From NCBI GenBank assembly GCA_003427395.1, contig BFEA01000089.1, positions 1,319,564 to 1,356,633 of the forward strand: 37,070 bases of DNA. Direction: 5' to 3'. Source of the stretch: Chara braunii (Eukaryota > Streptophyta > Charophyceae > Charales > Characeae). Below, one piece after another: positions 21,570-29,642 of this stretch (positions are counted from its first letter, which is position 1; every line of letters starts with the position of its first letter). A program made the translations under genes and the position numbers. The notes under the pieces are model-generated. The model was not told where the DNA came from, made no database searches, and worked only from the letters and a program-made list of their open reading frames with translations.

Positions 21570-22622
21570 GATGTAGTTATCGCCATCGTTGTTCTCTCCT
21601 GCCATGCAGATGGCGATCATGGCTGCGCAAACACCCCTCCCTGCCAAGCTTCTGCCATGGTCGTCGCCCCCATCTTCATCGTCGTTGTTGTTTGTGTTGG
21701 TGTTGATGTTGTTGTCATTGTTGCTGGTGTTGGTGTCTCCATCGTTGTTGTTGTTGTTGATGTTGTCGTCTCTACCGTTGTTGTTGTTGTCTCTACCATT
21801 GTTATTGTTGTTTTCTCTACCATTGTTGTTGTTGTTGTTGTCATTGTTGTTGATGTCGTTGTTATCAACCTTCTCACCTTACTCTGATTCCTGCTCGCCA
21901 TCATCGTTATTGTTATTGTTGTCACTGTATTCCACCTTCTCGCCCTTCTGCCCTATTTCTCCCATTCCCTGCTCCCCTTCGTCGTTGTTATTGATGTTGT
22001 GGTTGACATCCTTCTCTCCCTTTGCACCCATCTCACCCATTCCTTGCCACTCCTCCATCACCCACTCACCTGCCTACTCTCCCTTCTCAGTAGCGACCTG
22101 ATAGAAGAGCGCCGTCAGGTTATCCCACCACCTGCCAACCTCCCCTTCATGCTCATCTCTGTCCCACATAGCCGCATCATGGCTCATCTTTTTTCCTGTT
22201 GTCGTTGTAGTCCTCCCCGTTGCCGCCGCCGGTGGCGTTAGCTCCAACTCCAACTCCCACTCTCCTACCTCCCACCCTCCGACCCGGTCTCTGATATCCT
22301 GATGCAGATGCGAGTCACTGTCCACACCGGTACTCTCATCATCAACCATCAGGTCACCCCCCCATCCACTATCCCCCCCCGTATGCTCATCTCTGCCCCT
22401 CAGTGGCACGACAGCTCCCCAGCTCCTCTCACTCTCGATTTCGCAATCCTCGCAGACTGCACAAATGTTTTCACAGGAGTTGACCGTGTCATCCTCTTCT
22501 TGCCCACCATCGTCTCTATGCCAGACGTCGTCATCAGTGTCAAAATAGTTATCTTCATGATGTAGCTCCCCTATCATTTCCATCGCCAAACCAGATAGTT
22601 GCGCCTCTATGAGTTTCGTCAT
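21126..22622 (-). pseudogene. Asn/Asp-rich acidic reading frame with two internal stops
   Basis: One minus-strand frame of 499 codons from ATG at 22622 to a stop at 21126, interrupted by TAG (22074-22076) and TAA (21879-21881). Codons 1-182 are acidic and contain CENICAVCEDCEIESE (paired cysteines) and GRWWDNLTALFYQV. Next come repeats of GEMGAKGEK / GEIGQKGEK with NNND. Then there are three degenerate units, including GRGVCAAMIAI and RSGVRTPMIAI, each followed by GENNDG and Asn runs encoded by (AAC)n/(AAT)n. Composition on both sides of each stop is the same, so the stops look secondary. No family is recognised. The opposite-strand Val-rich ORF (21051-21887) is a shadow. It sits inside the retroposed unit and lacks visible introns. 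Confidence 0.5.
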
Positions 22623-22852
22623 CGAAGGATGGCGCTACCCATACCCGCACGTCACGGTCATCCATGTCACCAACAACAGTTGCCTTGTGTCCCATCAAGG
22701 AACCACGCGCGACTGCCAGGCGCGCGCACAGGCCTAGCAGCCGGGGAGCTCCTCTCCCCAGGCGCTAGTCTAGCCGGGAGGACCGGGCCTTGCGGTCTGC
22801 CTGCATCAGGGCGCTAGCGTTAGCGCAGCCCTTTGAGAAGACCCATAACCTT

Positions 22853-23295
22853 ATTGCCAAGTACCATACTTGTTACCACACTTATTACTAAATATTGGGA
22901 GTATCCTAGCCATACTACCGAACGATGAGCTTGGTTGTCCATCCTATTCAGACGAATCTACCAAATTTATCCTATCGTTGAAAAAAAAATTTCCTATTTC
23001 ATCTCCACCATCATTATTTTTTATTTTCTTACTTATATATTTGTGACGATATATATATATAATTTCTTTTATTATTATTTTTCTTATATGTTTTTACTTT
23101 CCTCAATCCTTTGTTATTATTATTATTATTATTTTTTTTTAAATAATAAATATAATAGGGAGGACCGCCAGTGGACATGTGTGTGTGTGTTGCCCCTTGC
23201 CCTCTCCTTGCACACACATTCACACTCATACTGTGTGAGAGAGAGAGGTCATTTCCAAATGAATCTGGCCTCATTTCCGCACTGAAATCCAGGTC
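22853..23295. other. AT-rich spacer with microsatellites
   Basis: Contains (TA)n at about 23049-23062, (ATT)n at about 23118-23140 and short (TG)n and (GA)n tracts (23177-23190, 23234-23248). No gene seen. Confidence 0.7.
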
Positions 23296-23329
23296 TTAAA
23301 TGGGGCCAAATTCTTGAAAAATGACCCCT

Positions 23330-23365
<36 letters not shown>

Positions 23366-23967
23366 TCTCTCTCTCTCCGGATAATAGGTGAGTGGAAAGA
23401 ACCACTGCCCCTCAGGATTTCGAAAGGCCCGTCCCCTGTTCCAGCTGCTGTTCCGAACGAAGTGTTTGATGAAACTGCTGGGCCAGATGGTGGTATCTGG
23501 ACCGCAGCACTTGCGGCAGCAGCAGAGACGGTAGGGGCGGCAGGTGCCAAGGGAGGTGCTGCAACAGACGGGGTGGTTTGAGCGGCAGCGACACTCACCA
23601 CTGCAGAGTGGGAGTGTTGGGCTTGAGCCACAGGGGAGGAAGAACCACCATGTCCGTGTCGCCGGAGTCGTGGGGAACCGGCCGGTGAGCCGGCAGGGGA
23701 TGGGGTGTGAGAGTGGAGGGGAGAGCGATGGGGAGAGCCCTTAAGGCGGTTGACACCAAAAGCAAACGCATTGATTTGCGCTTGCAATGGTCCAAGTGTA
23801 CTAAGTTGCGCCTGGATTGCTACAAGGACGGCATGAAGGTCCACGGTGTCCGCATGGGCCTGATCATGAGCCGCTGATTGCGCGGTGACCTGGGATGTGC
23901 ACTGCGCCGTGGCGATTTCCTCGGTTGTAGCGCTCTCAGTGGGCGGTGGAGAGAGAGAAGTAAACAT
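23296..23967 (-). CDS. Ala/Ser/Pro-rich ORF of unknown function (223 aa)
   Basis: Minus-strand frame from ATG at 23967 in a good context (CCCACCATGTTT). Residues 1-60 are Ala/Thr/Gln-rich and probably helical (LHAVLVAIQAQLSTLGPLQAQI). Residues 75-110 are a Ser/Pro/His/Arg linker (SPHRSPLHSHTPSPAGSPAG). A long Ala/Pro region follows, and the C-terminus RERERERERERER is encoded by the (CT)n microsatellite at 23332-23378. This layout suits the N-terminal part of a retrotransposon Gag or LINE ORF1, or a disordered host protein. No diagnostic motif proves either. Upstream on the same strand lie telomere-like repeats (24194-24240). Microsatellite coding at the end suggests the true end may be lost or spliced. 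Confidence 0.35.
23332..23378. repeat. (CT)n microsatellite
   Basis: CT dinucleotides interrupted once by CC. It lies inside the 3' part of the minus-strand Ala/Pro-rich ORF. Confidence 0.9.
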
Positions 23968-24193
23968 GGTGGGAGGTAGGGGGAGATATGGGTTGTGGTA
24001 TGAGGACAGAGGACCACCGGTGAGAGGTAGGAGACCGCGAGAGCGGAGTGGGTAATCGTGGGTCGGCTCACCCCGTGACCAGCGGGTCGCGCGTGAGATG
24101 GTGGCGCGAATCCGGTCGAGGGGAGAGGAGCACTTCAGGTCCAGGGTGCCCGACGGGAGGAGGCGAGAGAGTAAGGGGGGGGGGGGTTAGGAG

Positions 24194-24240
24194 AACCCTA
24201 AACCCTAAAAAACCCTAAGAAAACCTTAAGAAAACCCTAA
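24194..24240. repeat. Degenerate plant-type telomere-like repeat
   Basis: ACCCTAAACCCTAAA followed by AACCCTAAGAAAACCTTAAG and AAAACCCTAA. One complete CCCTAAA unit plus imperfect ones is consistent with an interstitial telomere-like tract or a telo-box-rich 5' region of the adjacent minus-strand ORF. It is too short to be a telomere. Confidence 0.65.
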
Positions 24241-24413
24241 CCGGAGTTTAGGTGGTTAGGGGAGGGTAGCAGCGACCTAATCAAGCAAAGAAAATAATAA
24301 CTATGGGAGGGAGGGGGAGAGAAAATAAAATAAAAAAATAAAATAAAAGAATAAATAGAAATAAATAAATAAATAAAATGTAAGGAGTGAGGAGAGATAA
24401 TATTTATTTTTTT

Positions 24414-24462
24414 GGAATTTTCGTCAACATTTTCCCACCCCACATGGGGCCAAAAATGTGCC
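24414..24462 (+). repeat. Diverged copy of the TTTCGGCAGC repeat
   Basis: GGAATTTTCGTCAACATTTT, then CCACCCCACATGGGGCC, then AAAAATGTGCC aligns with the 24912-25102 units. The inner stem is CCCCA/TGGGG. Confidence 0.6.
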
Positions 24463-24542
24463 AAGAGGAAGGAAAGAGCAAGAGGAGCACACTAACTTTC
24501 AAAATGCCGTAAATTAAAATTTTCAGAAAAATAAATAAATAA

Positions 24543-24596
24543 TAAATAAACTAGGCTACCAGAGTGGCCCGGGGTCACTTGCCCGGCCAGGCCAGG

Positions 24597-24627
<31 letters not shown>

Positions 24628-24848
24628 AATATTTTTAAATTTTATTTTGTATTCTAAATTTGGTAAAAAATTTGGATGTGACCCTGAGGCAAAAGTTGTT
24701 CAATTTATTTTTCTGCATAACATAGTTTTTTTTGGGATTTTTTGGATTTTTTTTTGTTTTTTGTTTTTTTTGCTGGGGCCTTCCCTGGTCCTTGCACGGG
24801 CTGGCCACCGGGGACCCGGGCGGCCCGGCTGGTAGCCTAGTAAATAAA
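24543..24848. mobile_element. ~290-bp inverted-repeat element (MITE candidate) with 8-bp flanking repeats
   Basis: CTAGGCTACCAG (24551-24562) and its exact reverse complement CTGGTAGCCTAG (24829-24840) form termini. Complementarity continues imperfectly inward through GGCCCGGG-type sequence to a poly(A) run (24598-24626) on the left and T-rich sequence on the right. TAAATAAA flanks both ends (24543-24550 and 24841-24848). An 8-bp duplication is the hAT superfamily hallmark, but the flank is itself low-complexity (TAAA)n. No transposase is present. Confidence 0.6.
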
Positions 24849-24911
24849 TGAATAGATAAATAAACAAGGGGGTGGAGGAGACTGAAGAGAAACTAAGTTT
24901 TGGAGTTTTTT

Positions 24912-25102
24912 GAAAATTTCGGCAGCATTTCGTTACCCCCATGGGGTCAAAGTGTGCCGTCAAGAAAAGACTAATTTAAATGAGAAAATTTGGCCAGGGC
25001 TTCGCTACCCCCAAGGGTTCAAAATGTGCGGTAAGAAGAAAGTAGGGAGGAAAGACAAAATTTCGGCAGCACTTCGTTACCCCCAAAGGGTCAAAATATG
25101 CG
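24912..25102 (+). repeat. 72-bp tandem repeat, three units with TTTCGGCAGC core
   Basis: Units start near 24912, 24983 and 25055. The consensus is AAAATTTCGGCAGCACTTCG, then TTACCCCCA-GGGTC, then AAAATGTGCG. The inner CCCC/GGGG arms vary between units. The core equals the reverse complement of the core of the 16800-17130 repeat. Confidence 0.75.
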
Positions 25103-25298
25103 TCGACAACAGAAAATACTAAGTCCTAGCAAGATATAGAGGTGCTGCAGAAAATTTTGAATTTTTAGAATAAATAAAATAAAAATAAAAATGAATCGGA
25201 AAATGAGAAAAAAAGTAGGGAATAAGATAGTTCGAATTTTTGGGGGAAAAGAGAAAATTTAAATAAAAGAGAGAGAAAATGAGAAAAACAGAAAATTC

Positions 25299-25654
25299 GA
25301 AGTTGGGTGGGGGGGGGATGGAAAAGTGATGAAGAAAGAGAGAAATAGGTGAGAAAAGAAAGAAAAAGTGAAGTGGGGGATGGGGGAGATGATGGGGTTG
25401 TAGTTGGGGGAGGGAAGGAGGAGAGGAGGGTGGTAGAATGAGAGAGAAGGATATGGAAAAGGTGGAGAGGAATAGATGAGATTAGTGAGAGATGGTGAGT
25501 GGGGAGGAGAGGAGAGAAAAAGGTTATGGAAGATGAGTGGAGAGGGAGGTAGGAGTAGAGAGTAGTGGTAGGAGGGGAGAAAAGATGATTAAATGATGGG
25601 GGGGAGGAGAGAAAAGGGGTAAGAGGAGAAAGGGTTAGTGGTAGGATGGTGATA
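25299..25654. other. 356-nt stretch with no cytosine on the plus strand
   Basis: Every base from 25299 to 25654 is A, G or T, with a strong purine bias (for example GAGGAGAGGAGGGTGG). The last C before it is at 25298 and the next at 25655. The minus-strand 244-codon Ser/Pro/Leu/Phe ORF (25165-25899) is a product of this composition and is not accepted as a gene. Confidence 0.9.
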
Positions 25655-25667
25655 CCGAGCTCTTGGG

Positions 25668-25970
25668 TGGCCAAGAGCAGAGCACTACCAAGATCCACAA
25701 AATTTTGGCCTTGAAGGTGCAGCTGGCCTGATGCCACTGCAAAAAGAAAATGTTGGGGTGGGCTGAGATCTTGATCAGCCACCCAGATGCTCCTATAGCA
25801 CAGCCCCCTAGCCAGGGGGGTCTTCAAGATCCACGGCAAGTTGCCACGTGGCACTGCAAAGAGGCAGCACGTGCCAGCCACGTGTGCAGCCAGCAGCACC
25901 CACCGGGGGGGGGAGGGGGCAAATAGGTTTGCCGCACGCTGCTCGCCGCTCGCCGCTCGCCGCTCGCCGA
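25668..25970. repeat. GC-rich segment with imperfect internal duplication and (CTCGCCG)n
   Basis: AAGATCCAC...GCCACTGCAAA recurs at about 25691-25744 and 25828-25861 in degenerate form. A CTCGCCG unit repeats four times at about 25941-25969, followed by a G homopolymer (about 25971-25989). Confidence 0.45.
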
Positions 25971-26047
25971 CGGGGGGGGGGGGGGGGGGTTAAATAGCTG
26001 CTGTGCCACCTCTTTAACAACAATAACCTACAATATTAGCTCATACT

Positions 26048-26125
26048 GTGGCTTTGGCCAGTGTGTTAAGACACTGGCTAAGCACGCGCATGAGCAGCAG
26101 CTGCCCAGGTTCAAACCCTGGCAAC
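26048..26125 (+). mobile_element. tRNA-derived SINE head (Leu/Ser-like)
   Basis: TGGCCAGTGTGTTAAGAC resembles the A-box/D-arm of Leu/Ser tRNAs. CCAGGTTCAAACCCTGG (26105-26121) is a perfect T-arm with an ideal B-box (GGTTCAAACC). The stems between are not those of a functional tRNA (no acceptor stem, long irregular middle), so a polymerase-III-type SINE head or tRNA pseudogene is more likely than a gene. No body or tail could be delimited. Confidence 0.55.
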
Positions 26126-26280
26126 TGCACTCTCGGATCTTAATAAAATACAATCCGGGAGCGGGGCGGGGGCGGGCCAGCGTGGGTGCGTGATGCGCGC
26201 GCGCGTGCTGCGACCTTGGCCTTGGTGTTGTCGGGATTACACCGATTCCCGTTGTTACGTGTCGGGAGGGAGGGTGGGTT

Positions 26281-26650
26281 GGAGCGGGGACCGTTCCCGC
26301 TCCGATACCAGTGTGCCGGACCTGCCGGGATGGCGGTCCGACAGGATGGAGATGAAGGGGTAAAGGAAGGAGGAAGTGGATATGGAGCTGGAAGGGACAG
26401 CGCAGCTCCGACGCAGACTCAACACTGCACGTACTCCAACAAGTGCAAAAATGATGAATGACGAAAAACAGACAACAGCTGGGGTATACCCCCAGCGGAC
26501 TGACTGACTGGACTGGCCTAGCCTGGTACCGACAGTGGTACCAGGCTGGACTGGAACAGCACACGGCCTGTGGGGTCAGGCCACGGCCTGGTCCCACAGG
26601 CCAAACTGGCAAATAGCCAAATAGGCCCTGGCTGTAGGCCAGGGCAGATG
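26281..26650 (-). mobile_element. LTR-end plus primer-binding-site candidate
   Basis: On the minus strand GGCA-CAC-TGGTATCGGAGC occurs at 26318-26299. Plant LTR retrotransposons have an LTR ending in CA followed within a few bases by TGGTATCAGAGC, complementary to the initiator-Met tRNA 3' end; 11 of 12 bases match here. The presumed LTR would extend rightward, through the hairpin cluster 26478-26645, to near 26650 where LINE-D sequence starts. GGAGCGGG/CCCGCTCC (26281-26303) folds over the primer site. No polypurine tract, second LTR or gag-pol was found, so it is at best a truncated remnant. Confidence 0.35.
26478..26645. repeat. Cluster of four perfect hairpins
   Basis: GCTGGGG-TATAC-CCCCAGC (26478-26496). 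AGCCTGGTACC-GACAGT-GGTACCAGGCT (26520-26547). GGCCTGTGGG (26565-26574) with CCCACAGGCC (26593-26602), enclosing CAGGCC-AC-GGCCTG (26577-26590). GCCCTGGC-TGTAG-GCCAGGGC (26625-26645). All stems are perfect. Confidence 0.85.
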
Positions 26651-27540
26651 GAGGCCCGCTGCAAAGAATATCCTCTTCTTCAACTTCCATATGCTGCCTA
26701 CTTGGTCATGCTCCCCTCTTACCACTACCCAGTCACTGTCGTCTAGGGTTAGTCCCTTTTTTAAACGCAAACCCAGTCTTTTTTTTTTTTTTTTTTTTTT
26801 TTTTTTCTGAGGCTCTGCTGAAAACCGGGTTCAGCATCCCATCCATCTCAAAAAGAAAAGAGATGCAGACCCAGTCAATGGGAATAGAAAAGGTAACGTT
26901 GTCCAGGCCTTCACCTATATTGTGATAATACCTAAGGGACCGTCTTAGCTGTGACTCTATCGTCCAATCCTTGTTGTTTTGGTCCCATGTATCCTCTACT
27001 CTGAGCGCACCCTTTTTAACCCATCCAGACGATGGGGCAACACAACTGCAGAAAACCCAACCTTGTCTGTCAAAGGCTGGCGAAAAACGTCCTCCCATCG
27101 CATAGGCGAGGGAGGGGACGTCTCCGCCAGTCATTTGCCCAAACATTTTTAAGGTGGAGATCGGCTTGGGGAGCTGCTCGATCTGTTAATGCTTCGTGAG
27201 AGTGGGATGGTCTCAGGATGGACCGGTATTTGTCCTCCAACCAGACCAAGGGGTTCATTGTTGTGGGAGTTTTGGTACCAGTCATGCGATCTATTCTAGT
27301 GCCAAAGGTCGCTATGGTAGTTGGGGGGTGAAAACCAATCTTTGTAGTCACTGCAGGGAGAGGGTCATCGTTTGAAGGACTGGATTAATAATTCCTAGTC
27401 CTCCCCTTGTTTTTGGCCGAGTCACTGCTTCCTTAGCGACCTGGCCAGGAGAGAACTCCCCAGTGCTCCCCACATACCCCAGTACCTGAGGCGCTATCAC
27501 CGCTTCACCATCCTCTTTCGTACTCTGATGCAAGCAGTCC
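26651..27540 (-). pseudogene. LINE-D ORF2 linker fragment, interrupted
   Basis: Minus-strand blocks in LINE order: TRPKTRGGLGIINP (about 27390-27435), MNPLVWLEDKYRSILRPS (about 27210-27260), ADLHLKNVWANDWRRRPLP, then DTWDQNNKDWTIESQLRRSLRYY and FSIPIDWVC (about 26870-27000). After an 86-bp insertion it resumes with DSDWVVVRG (about 26720-26745). These correspond to LINE-A 2614-2200 and LINE-C 5530-6170. Frameshifts separate the blocks. RT and zf-RVT are missing. It is cut on the left by the hairpin/LTR-like region. Confidence 0.65.
26767..26876 (-). mobile_element. 86-bp retro-insertion with poly(A) and 12-bp target-site duplications
   Basis: GCAAACCCAGTC (26767-26778) and GCAGACCCAGTC (26865-26876) flank an insert that begins with a T28 run and contains GCTGAA-AACCGGG-TTCAGC (26817-26835) and AGAGCC on the minus strand. 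Removing the insert rejoins the LINE-D frame around DWV(C/..) without loss. It amounts to little more than a 58-nt stem-loop tail plus poly(A), the extreme of 5' truncation. Confidence 0.75.
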
Positions 27541-28344
27541 GTTGCCTCACACCTACCAACAACCCAGGGTTGTCAACCCGGTTAGCCTGAGTACGCGTGC
27601 CGGTTCACCCATGCCCCACAGTCCGTTGTGACCGCACGTCAACCCCGCACGCTCCCCACCAGCTCGTCTGATCGCCCAACTCCGAACTCACCTATCTGCA
27701 TGCTCATACTCGTTAGCCGATCCTCTCGACCATGCTAACTTTCCCAAGTTTAGACTAGAGAGAGTGATTAAGTCGCGCTTGCGAAATTTATAGCTATTAG
27801 CATTTGTGCGAGATAGCCGAGATTATGTTGAGGCAGGGGGAGAGAGAAAGAAAGGAGGTGCCTACTGTCGGCATGCCTGGGCCGCTGCAGGAGATGTAGC
27901 CACATGTTTCGATGCGAGGAGAAACCAAGAAGGAGAAGATTACAGTTACACCCACACTCGCCAAGAAAGGAACACGAGGAAATCACAGTCGAGATTAGAA
28001 TCAATGCACGGCGGGAATAGAGTGCGGGACAAAGCGCAGCAAAACGCGCGCGAGTAAGGAGCATCGTGCAGTTACAAAAAGAAAAATATGATGTCCCAAA
28101 AATCCTAGTCTAATTAGAGTCCTAATTCCGAGTGCCCGCGCGGTCTTCCTTATTTTTCCAAAGAGTTCAAAAATTGAAAAAGATTCCCTCCCCCCCCGCA
28201 TGATGATCGTGCCAAACTCCTTGCCCAGGTTTCCCTCAAAGAAGGAAAAAGCTGCGTCGGCAGTTATCCCTGCGCCTGCTGAGGCACGTCCTGACCACCA
28301 ACCGCCATGGGGCACTCATGCAATTATCCCTTAGGCCCATCTGA
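27541..28344. other. No recognised gene
   Basis: C-rich then GA-rich DNA. A 104-codon minus ORF (28001-28315) and an 83-codon plus ORF (27806-28057) show no motif. Confidence 0.5.
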
Positions 28345-28373
28345 CCCCCCCCCCGCCCCCCCCCGCCCCCCCC
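28345..28373. repeat. C-rich homopolymer (C10-G-C9-G-C8 type)
   Basis: Three C runs split by single Gs, abutting the truncated end of LINE-E. Homopolymers of this kind are frequent assembly break points. Confidence 0.9.
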
Positions 28374-28375
28374 AA

Positions 28376-29600
28376 GGTTCAATCACACAGAAAGTAGCGC
28401 CTATCAGAACGTGGATCATCACATAACTTCAACAACTCATTAGCCAGCAGAACATCGTTGTGAAGTCGCCTTCCTTTTAGGAACCCGGTTTGTGTGGGTT
28501 GTATGATGTTCTCCAAAACCTCCAGCATCCGTGTTCGCCAGGACTTTGGAAAACACTTTATAAACCACTGTCAATAATGTGATGGGTCTGTAGTTGCAGC
28601 TGTTCATCTCCTCTCTTTTCTATAGAGGAGAGAAAGGGCCCCTTGGCCCACCAGTTCGTCCATCCTTCCTTCTTCCCAAACCGTAGTGTTGTAGTCCATC
28701 AAATCCTGTGATATTAAGGGCCATGTGCTTTCCCAGAATTCTTTGTGGAGGCCATCAATCCTTGGGGTTTTCTCCTCCTGCATTTGTAGGAGGGCGGTCC
28801 AGATCTCCTCTTTACGGAGCGGCTGCTCAAACTTGTCCCTTTGTTGTGGAGATAACTTATTTCTATAGGGGGGTTAGAAAGGCATCTATGTCATGATCCC
28901 GACTGGTCAAGGATTGGTCCCCTATTTTGGAAGAGAACAATTCTTTTAAGAAACCCCTAGCCATCTATATGCAATACGGTGTAGGTGGTAGGTTGCCCGA
29001 TGGAGTGTTGAGCATCGGTTAATGCCTCAATAATAGATCGTCTCACTCGGGCCTTGGCTAGGCTGAAAAAGGTTGTGTCCATTGAACCCTTGGTCTCATG
29101 TTTGGATAGTCTCCCCTGATTCTGATTCCTTGCCAGTGATCCATAGCATGTTCCAACAAGTGTCCTTTTAGTCTAAGAAAGGTATTGTTCGGTGTTCAGA
29201 ATTTCCTAGTGGAGTTCAATTTCTTGTTGATATAGATTCTGGCCTCTGCTCTATGCGGGGAGCAGTACCCCGGCTCCTAACACCTGGCGCGAGCTGGAAA
29301 GCAAAGCGCTTACTTCCACAACCAGCCAGGAGGCCCAAGCCAGTTATCTCCACTGGTGAACCCACAGGCGTATCACAGGGGGTTGCGGGGATTGAATGGA
29401 CGACGTGGGGAATCGAATCCACGACCTCCTGAATACCACTCACGTGCTCAACCAAACTGAGCTAGCCTGCTTTCAGAATTTTGGATTTCATAGATAATCT
29501 GGAAAAAAGTATGTTGTATAAAATTGCAATGCAAACAACTTTAGCCTGAGCGTCTTGAAGAAATTCCCAACCAAATTCGAGAAGGAAAAAAAAACAACGA
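28376..29600 (-). pseudogene. LINE-E ORF2 fragment: N-terminal half of reverse transcriptase
   Basis: Minus-strand blocks in correct RT order: KGSMDTTFFSLAKARVRRSI (about 29050-29100), KELFSSKIGDQSL, KLSPQQRDKFEQPLR, EEIWTALLQMQEEKTPRIDG, EFWEST, then NYRPITLLTVVYKVFSKVLAN (about 28530-28596), and LHNDVLLANELLKLCDD (about 28400-28450). NYRPI(S/T)LL is a hallmark of non-LTR RT. The FADD catalytic block is absent because the copy stops at the poly(C) at 28373. Stops and shifts separate the blocks (for example a TAG near 28875). A SINE interrupts its 5' part at 29205-29471; beyond it WEFLQDAQAKVV-like LINE sequence continues to about 29590. This is a dead copy. Confidence 0.7.
29195..29481 (-). 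mobile_element. tRNA-derived SINE (267 bp) with 10-bp target-site duplication
   Basis: TTCAGAATTT at 29195-29204 and 29472-29481 flanks the insert 29205-29471. On the minus strand the head reads GGCTAGCTCAGTTTGGTTGA (A-box TAGCTCAGTTTGG) and GTGGATTCGATTCCCCAC (T-arm with B-box GATTCGATTCC). A ~180-bp unrelated body follows. There is no clear poly(A). It sits inside LINE-E. The middle of the head cannot form a normal anticodon arm, so a functional tRNA is unlikely. Confidence 0.7.
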
Positions 29601-29642
29601 TGGCGGTACTACAGGCTTCTGAAAAGTTGTACCCTAAAACTC

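Larger units (their letters stand above)
20250..22852 (-). mobile_element. 2.57-kb retroposed element with 17-bp target-site duplications and poly(A)
   Basis: AGAAGACCCATAACCTT occurs exactly at 20250-20266 and 22836-22852 and nowhere else noticed. Immediately inside the left copy is a ~20-nt T run (20267-20286), so the insert (20267-22835) reads on the minus strand with a poly(A) tail, the hallmark of target-primed reverse transcription. Its 5' edge folds (GGGCGCTA 22809-22816 with TAGCGC-A-GCCC 22821-22831). It carries a long Asn/Asp-rich reading frame (21126-22622) and a 3' region with ~240-bp repeats, each with a GCTGGA-loop-TCCAGC type stem. It is either a processed retrocopy of a host mRNA or an unfamiliar non-autonomous retroelement. 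No RT was found inside. Confidence 0.8.

Noticed and set aside
21051-21887. 278-codon plus-strand Val-rich ORF
   Set aside because: It is the complement of the (AAC)n/(AAT)n-encoded Asn runs of the minus-strand frame. Poly-Val is unlikely, and the poly(A)/target-site evidence places the sense strand on minus.
21879-22076. Reassigned TAG/TAA (Gln) genetic code
   Set aside because: Q would fit both stops in the Asn-rich frame, but a LINE-C stop (after LENR, 5699) aligns with Tyr in LINE-D, and the other LINE stops include TGA. Ordinary decay explains them.
24194-24240. Chromosome end
   Set aside because: Only one full CCCTAAA unit with degenerate neighbours, and sequence continues on both sides.
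25165-25899. 244-codon minus-strand Ser/Pro/Leu/Phe ORF
   Set aside because: Produced by the cytosine-free purine tract; no domain, no ordered composition, no start context.
26048-26125. Functional tRNA gene
   Set aside because: T-arm is perfect, but the acceptor and anticodon arms cannot be formed.
26028-26690. 220-codon minus ORF
   Set aside because: Covers the SINE head, primer-site region and hairpin cluster; composition-driven Cys/Pro/His residues without a family match.
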